DNA of 37,818 bases from an uncultured Oscillospiraceae bacterium (GCA_910588495.1 CAJUPU010000009.1:1-37818), one strand, 5' to 3'. Counted from the first letter of the stretch, positions 23,466 through 31,421 are shown. Translations and numbers: made by a program. The notes: generated by a model not told the origin, from the letters alone.

Positions 23466-24038
23466 CTAGAACAGCTCCATTCCGAGATATGCCCTGTCGA
23501 GATCGTCCTGTTCCACACCCAAATAACGTTTCGTCACGGCGAAAGAGCTGTGGTTATAAATGTGCATAATCACCACCGGGGATACTGCGCCGCTCGTCCA
23601 GGCGTGGTATCCCCAAGTTTTTCTCAGCGAGTGGCAAGCAATCTTCCCCATGATTCCGATAGACTCCACCGCCGAATGGATGATCCGCCAAGCCTGAACC
23701 CGGCTGATAGCCTTCTCGTCCTTCCGATTATTCGCAAAAATAAACTCGCCGCGCCTGTGCGGGAAATACAGACGCAGCGCGTTAATAACCTGCTTATTGA
23801 GGGCGATAGTTTTGGATTTGCTGGTTTTCTTCTCGAATATCTCTACGTGAGGACGGAACTCACCCCGCTCCTCGTCATACACATCCGCCCAGCGAAGGCG
23901 GAGCAGGTCGCTGATGCGGAGTGCGGTGTAAGTGCCCATGACGACTAGCGTATAGTTGCGAAGTTGGCCCCGTTTCAAAAAATAATCGCCCAGTTCTCTC
24001 AGTTGGTTCTTGTTCCGAATCGGTTCTGTTGCTGCCAT
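23466..24038 (-). CDS. Short tyrosine recombinase (catalytic domain only)
   Basis: A 190-residue phage-integrase family protein. The catalytic residues are R41 in TALRISDLLRLRW, H136 and R139 in HSLRKTWGYH, H163 in HIYNHSSFAVTKRYLG, and the nucleophile Y172. The usual N-terminal arm- and core-binding domains (about 150-200 residues) are missing; only the catalytic domain is present, which is the natural form of a small family in clostridia. AAGGGGG precedes the ATG at 24038. Whether it moves the island, resolves dimers or flips nearby DNA is unknown; AATGTAAC repeats lie just upstream (24100, 24238, 24260). Confidence 0.88.
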   Translation of the reverse strand: MAATEPIRNKNQLRELGDYFLKRGQLRNYTLVVMGTYTALRISDLLRLRWADVYDEERGEFRPHVEIFEKKTSKSKTIALNKQVINALRLYFPHRRGEFIFANNRKDEKAISRVQAWRIIHSAVESIGIMGKIACHSLRKTWGYHAWTSGAVSPVVIMHIYNHSSFAVTKRYLGVEQDDLDRAYLGMELF

Positions 24039-24237
24039 AGTGGTTTGTCCCCCTTGTTCTTGATGCGGTCTAGTATAGCGCATCTCGATCCAGGAGGAAA
24101 ATGTAACTTTTTATTGATAGTGATACCTATTTTAGCATCAAATTGGGCTATAATCAAGTCATTTCTGACATCTTCACCAAAAACTTTCTGCCCGGACGTA
24201 TGCTGACTGTTCGCCTAGGGAAAGTATAGAAGGGGAA

Positions 24238-24292
24238 AATGTAACGCCCTCAATATTCTGTTACATTCGCTTCGGCGTCATACAACAGAATA
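24238..24292 (+). promoter_or_regulatory. Leader with two mutually exclusive hairpins
   Basis: Hairpin A is AATGTAAC (24238-24245) with GTTACATT (24260-24267). Hairpin B is TATTCTGTT (24254-24262) with AACAGAATA (24284-24292) and an inner CGC-ttcg-GCG stem-loop. The two share bases 24260-24262 and cannot form together. The element lies just before the first lipoprotein gene, which lacks a normal start codon. Confidence 0.5.
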
Positions 24293-24306
24293 AGAAAAAC
24301 GGGGGG

Positions 24307-25800
24307 ATTTCTACGAAAAACCGACTCTTATCACTCCTTTTGGTGGCTTGTTTGATGTGTGGCTTGTGCGCTTGCGGCGACAGCGGCGATAGCGCCCCAG
24401 CCAGTGATCCGCCTAGCGCCCGAACAGAGGGCGGAGGTAACAGCGAGACCAGCACCGAACAGCCCATCCAAAATCCAGTGGAACAGACTGATTTTGAGCG
24501 GCTTTTCTCTAACGGCCCTCTCGCGGCTCAAGACACAAGCGAATTGTGGGGATACATAGACGAAACCGGGGCGTGGGTGATTTCTCCGGCATTTGCTGAG
24601 GCGAGGAACTTTTGGAGCAGCGGACTCGCCCTCGTTAAGGATGCGCAAAGCCAGCTTTGGGGGCTGATTGATGCTTCTGGCAGCTTCGTTGTCCAGCCGA
24701 CATTCGACAACATAGGCAACTCGTTCGGTGACGATATGTTCCGGGTTCGCATTCCGGAGCGCGGCTGGGGTTATATTGACGCGACCGGGGCATTTGTGAT
24801 TGAACCGCAGTTCGATGCAGCCACCGACTTTTCCGAGGGATTCGCCAGAGTTTCCTCGCAAATACAGTTTACCGGCGTAGACAACCAAAACTACTACCAG
24901 CTTTGGGGTTACATCAATGCCTCCGGCGAACGGATTACGGAGGATACTTTCTCTGAAGCACAGCCTTTTTCTGACGGCTTGGCTTTAGTTAGGGAAGGCG
25001 ATCCTTCTGGTTTTGGTGCGTTTTATGGCTACATTGACGAGTCCGGATCTTTCGTGATTCACCCCATGTATACAAGAGCTACTTCTTTCTACGATGGCCG
25101 GGCCTTTGTCGACACGTATGTAATGGGCGACCCAAATACATACTACGCCTTGATTGACAAAGAGGGCAAGTATTTAACCGGACCCGTGAGTAGCAACTTG
25201 GTGCAACCATATTTCCGGAATGGCGTATGCCCCGTGCACACATTGGATGGAACAGGCGATGTTTATATTGATGAGGACGGAAACACCGTGTTGCCCAAGT
25301 CGGGAGCAGCCTATGCCGATGCGAATGGCTTTTCTGGTGAGCTAGCTGCCGTGGTGGACGCAGAAACCATGTTGACTGGCTATATCGATACGGACGGAAA
25401 TTGGGTAATTCCGCCACAATATAGCTCGGCTACCAATTTTATAGGCGGAATGGCCCTCGTTGGAGAAGCCGGATCGCTTGATGACATTTTAGCTGAAAGA
25501 ACCAAACATTGGGTGATAGACACTTCGGGAACTCCTTTATTGGAGTTTGGTGGCGATATAACAAGCCGCTGGAACTGGAGAACTCCGGAGCGAATTGCTG
25601 TGACAGAAAAAACATCCGGGAGAACAGGATTTTGGGATTTTTCCGGTAATATTGTGATCGAATATGTTTACGATGTTGCGCAGGACTTCGCCGATGACTA
25701 CAGCTACGCCAAAGTGCAGTATGAAGGGCTATGGGGGCTTATCGACAAGGACGGAAATTGGCTGATCCCTGCGCAATTCCTGGAAATTGCCGCCGCTTAA
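24307..25800 (+). CDS. WG-repeat lipoprotein with unusual start
   Basis: Mature part: at least seven WG repeats of the form LWGYIDETGAWVISPAFAEA, with W-G-Y/L-I-D and G-x-(W/F)-V-I-x-P-x-F signatures from residue about 75 to the end. These beta repeats are common in secreted proteins of clostridia. The N-terminus is a lipoprotein signal (NRLLSLLLVACLMCGLCACG) with the lipobox cysteine at residue 23 if counted from 24307. No ATG, GTG or TTG precedes the signal; the only candidate there is ATT at 24307, directly after six Gs. The next possible start, TTG at 24340, would remove the basic signal head. The gene either uses ATT or has lost its start. It leads a run of four exported-protein genes. 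Confidence 0.7.
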   Translation: MSTKNRLLSLLLVACLMCGLCACGDSGDSAPASDPPSARTEGGGNSETSTEQPIQNPVEQTDFERLFSNGPLAAQDTSELWGYIDETGAWVISPAFAEARNFWSSGLALVKDAQSQLWGLIDASGSFVVQPTFDNIGNSFGDDMFRVRIPERGWGYIDATGAFVIEPQFDAATDFSEGFARVSSQIQFTGVDNQNYYQLWGYINASGERITEDTFSEAQPFSDGLALVREGDPSGFGAFYGYIDESGSFVIHPMYTRATSFYDGRAFVDTYVMGDPNTYYALIDKEGKYLTGPVSSNLVQPYFRNGVCPVHTLDGTGDVYIDEDGNTVLPKSGAAYADANGFSGELAAVVDAETMLTGYIDTDGNWVIPPQYSSATNFIGGMALVGEAGSLDDILAERTKHWVIDTSGTPLLEFGGDITSRWNWRTPERIAVTEKTSGRTGFWDFSGNIVIEYVYDVAQDFADDYSYAKVQYEGLWGLIDKDGNWLIPAQFLEIAAA

Positions 25801-25837
25801 ACCTGTTCATAATCAAAAACAAAGGAGAGAAAACATC

Positions 25838-26563
25838 ATGAAACATCACTCTACTTACAGCACTCGTTCGTTCCTCATGGGAGTCCTGGTGACCCTGCTG
25901 GTCATCAGCCTCGTAACTCCGGCTTTAGCTGCTGCCGGAAAAATGATTGAAGTGTTCGGTGGTATCAAAATCTACATCGACGATATAGAGCTAAATCCCA
26001 AAGATGCCGCTGGCAACCCCGTGGACGTGTTCGTTTACAACGGCACCACCTACCTTCCGGTTCGGGCGGTCAGCGAAGCCCTTGGCAAGCCCGTCCAATG
26101 GGACGGAAAAACTCAGAGCGTGTATATCGGCAAGCACTCCAGTGATACCCCGGCAGCGTATCTGAGCGAAATGGATTATTTTGCACTGTCCTATCGCTGG
26201 GACTTTGACAGACTTACTACAGACAATTTGGGGAATAACCATACTCACTCTATCGAGATTGGAAACAATGCTCCCTCCGGTCATAAAGTCGTCTACAAAC
26301 TGAACGGTCAGTATAGCCGGTTGACGGCTTGGTATTACCAGGAATATTCTTATCGGGGCACAAACCAGAGCAGAACAAAGACCCTCGTCATTTCTGGTGA
26401 CGGAAAAGAACTGTGGCAAGGGACAGTGGCGGCAGGTATCGAACCTCAATACATAGATATCGACATTACCGGGGTTCTGGAACTGACCATTGAATATCCG
26501 GAATCGAACTCTAACGGGTATGTTAGCGAGACTGCCTTGGGAGATGTCGCGCTGTGGACGTGA
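25838..26563 (+). CDS. Exported stalk-domain protein with NPCBM-like C-terminus
   Basis: A 241-residue secreted protein. A signal peptide (FLMGVLVTLLVISLVTPALA, likely cut after ALA) is followed by a copper-amine-oxidase N-terminal-like stalk domain: IKIYIDDIELNPKDAAGNPV, then YNGTTYLPVRAVSEALGKPV and WDGKTQSVYIG. The C-terminal half (YSRLTAWYYQEYS, then GDGKELWQGTV, and DITGVLELTIEY) resembles a NPCBM/NEW2-type carbohydrate-binding beta domain. The ATG at 25838 has AAAGGAGAG upstream; earlier in-frame Met codons lie inside the preceding gene. It is the only one of the four exported proteins without a lipobox. Cell-wall or glycan binding is inferred. Confidence 0.8.
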   Translation: MKHHSTYSTRSFLMGVLVTLLVISLVTPALAAAGKMIEVFGGIKIYIDDIELNPKDAAGNPVDVFVYNGTTYLPVRAVSEALGKPVQWDGKTQSVYIGKHSSDTPAAYLSEMDYFALSYRWDFDRLTTDNLGNNHTHSIEIGNNAPSGHKVVYKLNGQYSRLTAWYYQEYSYRGTNQSRTKTLVISGDGKELWQGTVAAGIEPQYIDIDITGVLELTIEYPESNSNGYVSETALGDVALWT

Positions 26564-26582
26564 TGATGGAGGGAAGTGATTC

Positions 26583-27740
26583 ATGAAAAGACTTCTCACA
26601 CTACTGCTGGCTGTAGGCATGGCGGTTTCGCTGTGCGCCTGCGGAAACGATGGTAGCTCCCGTGCCGCTCCCACCTACGATGAAAGTCCGATGACACCCG
26701 ACAATTCCTGGGCAGAAGGACCGAACGAGACGATTGAATCGGACGATGGTTTGATCCCAGACGAGAGTTCAGCGAATGGCGAAGGCATTGACGAAACGCA
26801 AATTCTTGACCCAGCGCCGGCGGTTGATGAAGATATTAGGCCCGAGGGGCTGATACTTATGACGACTACATCCGCTGGTTTTGCTGCCAGCACCACCAAC
26901 ATCACCATCAGCAGTATTAACTCCGATACCGGCACCACCAAGACCATTTCCAAGTTCACGTTCGGCAACATCCGCGACAACGGCTCGATTTCGGTCAGCT
27001 ACGTTACTCCTGAGGGGAGCGGCATCGTGATTGGTGGCGGCTATTACGCAACGCGGCGTGAGTGGTTTGATGATGACTACGACCGTATGGCGGTGACCTG
27101 GAATGACGGCGTAAGCGCGGAGTTCCATGCTGGCTGGATTGATACGAACGGCGAGTTTTTCGATGTGACCAAGGCACTTGGACTGGAAGCAAAAAGCGAT
27201 TTCGATGTTCCGACGAAGCATAATGCGATTGGGTTTTCGGAAGACGGATATTTTATCTACAAGAACCTGGTCGGCGACGGCCCGAATGTGTACTGGGAGT
27301 TCCATCATGTTCCGCTGGATAATTTGTCTATCGATGCCGTCGAGACAGGTATTTTGCTGCCCGGAGCTGGGGAAGAGTTCCAATACAGCAACCAGCGAGT
27401 GCGGTTTAGCGATTGGGATAGCGGCTCTGGTAATTTCCTGCTCAACACCGATGAAAAAATAAGCCATCTTTGCACCAGCGATACTGACACTGGTAAAACG
27501 TATGTCCCTGGTGAAAGCCGGTTGAGCTGGAACGGTGTTTTCTCTCCGGACGGTGCCTCTGTCGCCTTCATGTCGAAGCCAAAATCTGGCGGCATGGTCG
27601 ACATTTATATTATGCCGCTGGCTGGTGGCGACCCTATTAAGGTGGTTGCCGATGGGTTTAACTTGGCGGCGCAGGAAGACTGCGCAAAAGGCTATTATAC
27701 TTCTGGCACAGCGTGTAGCATGCTGATTGGATGGGAATAA
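26583..27740 (+). CDS. Lipoprotein with beta-propeller-like repeats, copy 1
   Basis: A 385-residue lipoprotein. The signal MKRLLTLLLAVGMAVSLCAC ends in the lipobox cysteine (C20). An acidic, Pro/Ser/Asp-rich linker follows to about residue 85. The rest is beta-rich, with LSWNGVFSPDGASVAFMSKP and VDIYIMPLAGGDPIKV, the TolB/PD40-type propeller signature. The next gene is a paralogue of the same layout (same signal, linker and final repeat), clearly a tandem duplication with strong divergence. GGAGGG lies before the ATG. The family is not named; a surface sensor or binding role is inferred. Confidence 0.75.
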   Translation: MKRLLTLLLAVGMAVSLCACGNDGSSRAAPTYDESPMTPDNSWAEGPNETIESDDGLIPDESSANGEGIDETQILDPAPAVDEDIRPEGLILMTTTSAGFAASTTNITISSINSDTGTTKTISKFTFGNIRDNGSISVSYVTPEGSGIVIGGGYYATRREWFDDDYDRMAVTWNDGVSAEFHAGWIDTNGEFFDVTKALGLEAKSDFDVPTKHNAIGFSEDGYFIYKNLVGDGPNVYWEFHHVPLDNLSIDAVETGILLPGAGEEFQYSNQRVRFSDWDSGSGNFLLNTDEKISHLCTSDTDTGKTYVPGESRLSWNGVFSPDGASVAFMSKPKSGGMVDIYIMPLAGGDPIKVVADGFNLAAQEDCAKGYYTSGTACSMLIGWE

Positions 27741-27755
27741 GAAAGGTAGATAAAC

Positions 27756-28886
27756 ATGCGAAAGAAACTTCTCGCGCTACTACTGGCACTGGGCATGGTG
27801 GCTTCGCTGTGCGCCTGTGGAAACGACGGCAGTTCCGGTGCCGCCCCGGCCTACGATGAAAATCCGGCAGCGTCTGACAACAACCAGATCATCGACGCCC
27901 CGTATGAAACGAGCGAACCGAGCAACGCCCCCAACGCGGACGGGAGTTCCAGAGACAATGAGAGTCCTGCGACCGATGAAGACCATAGCGATAACCCTGA
28001 CAACACGCAAATCCCCAACCCTGCGACCGGTGAGGCCGTTAAGCTAGAGGGGCTAATATTGATGACTGTCACGAACGTCAATTTTTGCGACCCGAAAATC
28101 TATTACGTTGATATCGAAACAGGCGACTCCAAACTGATTGCGGAGTGGGATTTCAGGCCGCGACAGGGCGAGGCTATTACCTATTCTCTGGGCGCAGGTT
28201 TTCGCTGTGGGCGTCAGGAATGCTTCGCTGATGGCTACAGTAAAGTCGCCGTTTCGCAGACGGACTCTCAAAGCGGTCAAACTTGCGCTGGATGGCTGGA
28301 AGCGGACGGGAACTTTTTCAACGTTACTGAAGCTCTGGGACAGCTCAGCCGAAGCGATTTTGATGATGCCGTCCAATACTATGCTGTCGGGTTCATGGAT
28401 GATGAGTTCTTCGTATACCGCCAGATCAGCGGAGCTGGAGGATATCATTACGTTCCATTGGATAATCTCGACACCTCGGCAATTCAGGATGGCTTGCCGT
28501 TCCCTGGCTGCGAAAACGGTGAGTTCCCGGAAGCGAAAATCACTGACTATGTCGGCGATTCACGATTCTTGATTAACGCCGGCGGGAAATTCGCGGGGAA
28601 TGACGGCATCAGCAGGATTCTGGACATGGCGACCAGTGAGAAGACAGATTACGTCCCCGGCACGTCGCGACTGAGCTGGCATGCGGTGCTCTCGCCGGAC
28701 GGTAGCCAAGTTGCGTTCATGTCGCGGCCGAAGAACGGAACGGAGGTAGATATCTACATCATGCCGCTCACGGGCGGCGACCCCGTGAAAGTTCCGACCG
28801 AGGGGTTCGAGCTTTCAGGGCAACAGCGCTGCGAAAACGGGCCGAATATCGACGGTCAATGTACGATGCTGGTAGAGTGGAGATAG
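27756..28886 (+). CDS. Lipoprotein with beta-propeller-like repeats, copy 2
   Basis: A 376-residue paralogue of the preceding gene, 15 bases downstream. It shares the lipoprotein signal (lipobox cysteine C21 in LCACGND), the acidic linker, the stretch after it (GLILMTVTNVNF versus GLILMTTTSAGF), and the final propeller blade with LSWHAVLSPDGSQVAFMSRP and VDIYIMPLTGGDPVKV. The central part has diverged. AAAGGTAG precedes the ATG. It is the last of the four exported-protein genes; a hairpin (28894-28970) follows. Probably anchored to the outside of the cell membrane. Confidence 0.75.
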   Translation: MRKKLLALLLALGMVASLCACGNDGSSGAAPAYDENPAASDNNQIIDAPYETSEPSNAPNADGSSRDNESPATDEDHSDNPDNTQIPNPATGEAVKLEGLILMTVTNVNFCDPKIYYVDIETGDSKLIAEWDFRPRQGEAITYSLGAGFRCGRQECFADGYSKVAVSQTDSQSGQTCAGWLEADGNFFNVTEALGQLSRSDFDDAVQYYAVGFMDDEFFVYRQISGAGGYHYVPLDNLDTSAIQDGLPFPGCENGEFPEAKITDYVGDSRFLINAGGKFAGNDGISRILDMATSEKTDYVPGTSRLSWHAVLSPDGSQVAFMSRPKNGTEVDIYIMPLTGGDPVKVPTEGFELSGQQRCENGPNIDGQCTMLVEWR

Positions 28887-28893
28887 TAATTGC

Positions 28894-28970
28894 AAAGAGC
28901 CTGCCTACTGTCCCAGTCATGACCTTGATCCAACTAATCATGCTCAGGATGTAGTGAAGAGGCTCTTTTT
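28894..28970 (+). terminator. Long-loop hairpin terminator
   Basis: AAAGAGCCT (28894-28902) pairs with AGGCTCTTT (28960-28968), followed by TT. The 57-base loop is unusually long and holds short inner pairs (CTAC/GTAG and ATCC/GGAT). Confidence 0.65.
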
Positions 28971-29048
28971 GATAAGAATCAGTCATCAAGGCCGGGCGAA
29001 AAGTGTTTGGGAGAAGATGTAGAGAGGGCAGGCGGGTTTCTGATGCGG

Positions 29049-29078
29049 GCTGGTGTAGGTTGGTGCAAGCTGGTGCAA
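29049..29078. repeat. Three tandem 10-bp direct repeats near the tRNA end
   Basis: GCTGGTGTAG, GTTGGTGCAA and GCTGGTGCAA follow each other without spacers. They look like arm-type binding sites of a tyrosine integrase near an attachment site. The rest of 28971-29180 has a small hairpin (GGCACG/CGTGCC, 29110-29134) and no gene that I can support. Confidence 0.5.
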
Positions 29079-29180
29079 AACGGGAGTTTCGTGTAAAGGC
29101 AAGAGGAAAGGCACGAGCGAAAAACCGCCGTGCCGCTTTATTATCCGATAGGCATAATCGATATAATTTGCTTTAGAATA

Positions 29181-29212
29181 GCAGAAAACCCCTATAGCTA
29201 GGGGTTTTCTGC
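29181..29212. terminator. Terminator downstream of tRNA-Leu
   Basis: GCAGAAAACCCCTA and TAGGGGTTTTCTGC form a perfect 14-base-pair stem with loop tagc, 45 bases beyond the tRNA 3' end in the direction of its transcription. Confidence 0.8.
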
Positions 29213-29256
29213 ACGCCGCGTTCCGATATTTTTGTATCAAACGTGACGTCTCAACG

Positions 29257-29342
29257 TGGTGCGGATGACGGGACTCGAACCCGTACGGCCGTGGGCCACT
29301 AGCACCTCAAGCTAGCCAGTCTACCAGTTCCAGCACATCCGC
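29257..29342 (-). tRNA. tRNA-Leu (anticodon GAG)
   Basis: The 86-base gene folds as a class II tRNA. Acceptor arms are GCGGATG (5', 29336-29342) and CATCCGC (29261-29267), followed by an encoded A-CCA end. The anticodon stem CTAGC/GCTAG encloses the loop TTGAGGT, with anticodon GAG (Leu, codon CUC). A long variable arm is present, and GGTTCGAGTCC forms the T arm. It has a perfect-consensus promoter (29373-29401). GC content and gene types change here, so the island probably joins the chromosome at or near its 3' end. Confidence 0.95.
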
Positions 29343-29372
29343 ATACATCGGCAGTGGAAGCCGACACAGGGC

Positions 29373-29401
29373 ATTATAATATGCCGGGCCGGTTTTGTCA
29401 A
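29373..29401 (-). promoter_or_regulatory. Consensus promoter of tRNA-Leu
   Basis: On the minus strand TTGACA (29396-29401) and TATAAT (29373-29378 reading as ATTATA on plus) are both perfect consensus hexamers, spaced by 17 bases, about 30 bases before the mature tRNA 5' end. Confidence 0.9.
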
Positions 29402-29457
29402 GGGCGTACTTGCCGGGCCGCCGATTTTTCTTGCTGCGGAACTGGCGGGTCGGACGA

Positions 29458-30450
29458 TCAGACGCTCCGTTCGCCGGCGAGGCTGCGGGCGAACAGGCGG
29501 CGGACCTCCTCCAGGTCCTCTGTCTGCCCCAGCGCCCACATCAGCTTGGTGACGGCGGCCTCGGTGGTCATGTCCCAGCCCTGGATCACCCCCTCGGCCA
29601 GGGCCTTTTGCCCCGCCTGGTAGAGGGCGAAATTGCTGCTCTCATAGAGGCATTGACTGCATACCACCACCGCCATCCCCGCCTGGGCGGCAGCGTGGAG
29701 CTTCTCGATGAGGTTGCGGCGGATGAAGTGGAGCCCGCCCGCGCCAAACGCCTCGATCACCACCCCCCGGTAGTGCATCCGGAGCAGCATGTCGAAGATC
29801 TCCGGGTCCAGGCCGGGGGTGAGCTTGATGAGGAACACTGCCTGGCACAGCTTGTCCCGTAGGACGCAGGGTCCGCCGGCAGACGGGATGGCGCCCTCTC
29901 GGATGGTGAGCCCCGCGCCGTTCACCTGGGCCACCAGGGGCCAGTTCACGCTGTCGAAGGCGCCGAAGGCGGTAGTGTGGGTCTTGACCGCCCGGCAGCC
30001 CAGCATGACCCGGCGGTCGAAGGCCAAAAACACCCCTGGATGGCCGGAGGACGCCATGGCAAAGGCGGTGCGCAGATTGTCCAATCCGTCGGTGAGGGGG
30101 TGCTCGATGGGCAGCTGGGCCCCGGTGAGCACCACGGGGATGGGGATACCGCGCACCATGTAGCTGAGCACCGAGGCGGTGTAGGCCATGGTGTCGGTGC
30201 CGTGGGACACCACGATGCCATCAAAGCCGTCCCGGGCGTCGTAGATGTGGCGGGCGATGAGCCGCCACTCCTCGGGCTGGATGTTGGACGAGTCCAGGTG
30301 GAGGATGTCCCGGACGGTGAGGTCGTAGCTGTCGGGCAGGCCGCCCAGGTAGTGGGACAGGGCCGTGCCGTCCAGGCCGGGGGCAAGCCCCTCGTCGGTG
30401 AGCCGGGAGGCGATGGTGCCCCCGGTGGTGAGCAGCAGGATGCGCTTCAT
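29458..30450 (-). CDS. ansA: Type I L-asparaginase
   Basis: A 330-residue cytoplasmic asparaginase converting L-asparagine to aspartate and ammonia. TTGGTIAS near the N-terminus carries the nucleophilic threonine (T12). HGTDTMAYTASVL carries the second catalytic Thr-Asp pair (T85, D86). RRVMLGCRAVKTHTTAFGAF has the catalytic lysine and the usual substrate-loop pattern. Length and order fit the type I (AnsA) family and there is no signal peptide. The ATG at 30450 has GAGGGG upstream and a good promoter at 30510-30538. It is divergent from the flavoprotein gene. The family call is firm; glutaminase side activity cannot be judged. Confidence 0.93.
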   Translation of the reverse strand: MKRILLLTTGGTIASRLTDEGLAPGLDGTALSHYLGGLPDSYDLTVRDILHLDSSNIQPEEWRLIARHIYDARDGFDGIVVSHGTDTMAYTASVLSYMVRGIPIPVVLTGAQLPIEHPLTDGLDNLRTAFAMASSGHPGVFLAFDRRVMLGCRAVKTHTTAFGAFDSVNWPLVAQVNGAGLTIREGAIPSAGGPCVLRDKLCQAVFLIKLTPGLDPEIFDMLLRMHYRGVVIEAFGAGGLHFIRRNLIEKLHAAAQAGMAVVVCSQCLYESSNFALYQAGQKALAEGVIQGWDMTTEAAVTKLMWALGQTEDLEEVRRLFARSLAGERSV

Positions 30451-30509
30451 GATAGGACCCCTCGTTTCTCTGATCGTGTGCCGCTGGGGAAGCGGGCCGG
30501 ACAGGCCTT

Positions 30510-30538
30510 AGTATACGGTATGACAGAAGGCTTTGCAA
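30510..30538 (-). promoter_or_regulatory. Promoter of the asparaginase gene
   Basis: On the minus strand TTGCAA (30533-30538) and TATACT (30510-30515) have a 17-base spacer. It lies back to back with the promoter at 30544-30572. Confidence 0.75.
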
Positions 30539-30543
30539 GTATA

Positions 30544-30572
30544 TTGTCATCCGCGGGGAATACTGTTATACT
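30544..30572 (+). promoter_or_regulatory. Promoter of the thioredoxin-reductase-like gene
   Basis: TTGTCA (30544-30549) and TATACT (30567-30572) are spaced by 17 bases. Only 5 bases separate its -35 box from that of the divergent asparaginase promoter. Confidence 0.75.
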
Positions 30573-30620
30573 AACAGAGGACAGAACGCACTGGAACAAC
30601 ACGTACTGGAGGAAAACTCG

Positions 30621-31421
30621 ATGAGATACGACCTGATCATTGTGGGAGGAGGCCCCGCGGGCCTCACCGCCGCCATCCACGCCCGGGCCCGGGACAAGTC
30701 GGCGCTGGTGATCTCCAACGACCCGCTGGCCTCGCCCCTGTGCCGGGCCCCGGCCATGGCCAACTACCCCGGTCTGCCCGGCGTGACAGGGAAAGAGCTG
30801 GTGGAGCGCCTGCTGGCCCAGGCCAGGGACCTGGGGGTGGAGCTGAAACGAGGCCGGGCCCTGTCCGTCATGCCCATGGGGGAGTCCGTCATGGTGTCGG
30901 TGGGCAGCGACGTGGTGGAGGGCCGGGCGGCGGTCCTGGCCCCCGGCGTGTCCCGGGCGGCCCCGCTGAAGGGGGAGGCGGAGCTGCTGGGCCGGGGGGT
31001 GAGCTACTGCGCCACCTGCGACGGCATGTTCTACCGGGGCAGATCCGTGGTCTGCGCCGGGGACGCCCCCAATTTCGACGAAGAGGTGGAGTTCCTGCGC
31101 TCCATCGGCTGTGACGTCGCCGTGAGGCGGCTGGCGGGGCTGTCCATCCTGGGGGAGGATGCCGTGACCGGCGTGCGGGACGCCAAAGGGGAGGAGACCC
31201 CCTGCCAGGGGGTGTTCCTGCTGCGCGCCACCATCGCCCCGGCCCAGCTGGCTCCGGGGATGGAGACCGAGGGGGGCTATATCAAGGTGGACGGCCGGAT
31301 GGCCACCAGCCTGCCTGGGGTGTACGCCGCCGGGGACTGCACCGGCCAGCCCCTCCAGCTGGCCAAGGCGGTGGGCCAGGGGCAGCTGGCCGCCCATTTC
31401 GCCATCGAGGCCATGGGCTGA
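30621..31421 (+). CDS. Thioredoxin-reductase-like flavoprotein without NADPH motif
   Basis: A 266-residue FAD protein. DLIIVGGGPAGLTAAIHARA is the FAD-binding dinucleotide motif. YCATCDGMFYRG holds the redox CxxC (CATC). GVYAAGDCTGQPLQLAKAVG is the second FAD motif. The region where thioredoxin reductases carry GxGxxA and the basic NADPH-binding residues instead reads VVCAGDAPNFDEEVEFLRSI, and the protein is about 45 residues shorter than usual. This resembles the ferredoxin-dependent flavin thioredoxin reductases of clostridia, which also lack NADPH motifs. GGAGG precedes the ATG. Electron donor and partner thioredoxin are not encoded nearby. Confidence 0.85.
   Translation: MRYDLIIVGGGPAGLTAAIHARARDKSALVISNDPLASPLCRAPAMANYPGLPGVTGKELVERLLAQARDLGVELKRGRALSVMPMGESVMVSVGSDVVEGRAAVLAPGVSRAAPLKGEAELLGRGVSYCATCDGMFYRGRSVVCAGDAPNFDEEVEFLRSIGCDVAVRRLAGLSILGEDAVTGVRDAKGEETPCQGVFLLRATIAPAQLAPGMETEGGYIKVDGRMATSLPGVYAAGDCTGQPLQLAKAVGQGQLAAHFAIEAMG

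Noticed and set aside
23240..23518. Minus-strand open frame of 92 codons beside the tyrosine recombinase
   Set aside because: No ribosome site, overlaps the recombinase 3' end, and the product resembles nothing.
28986..29240. Minus-strand open frame of 84 codons next to the tRNA
   Set aside because: Runs through the tRNA terminator stem and the direct repeats; low-quality composition and no ribosome site.
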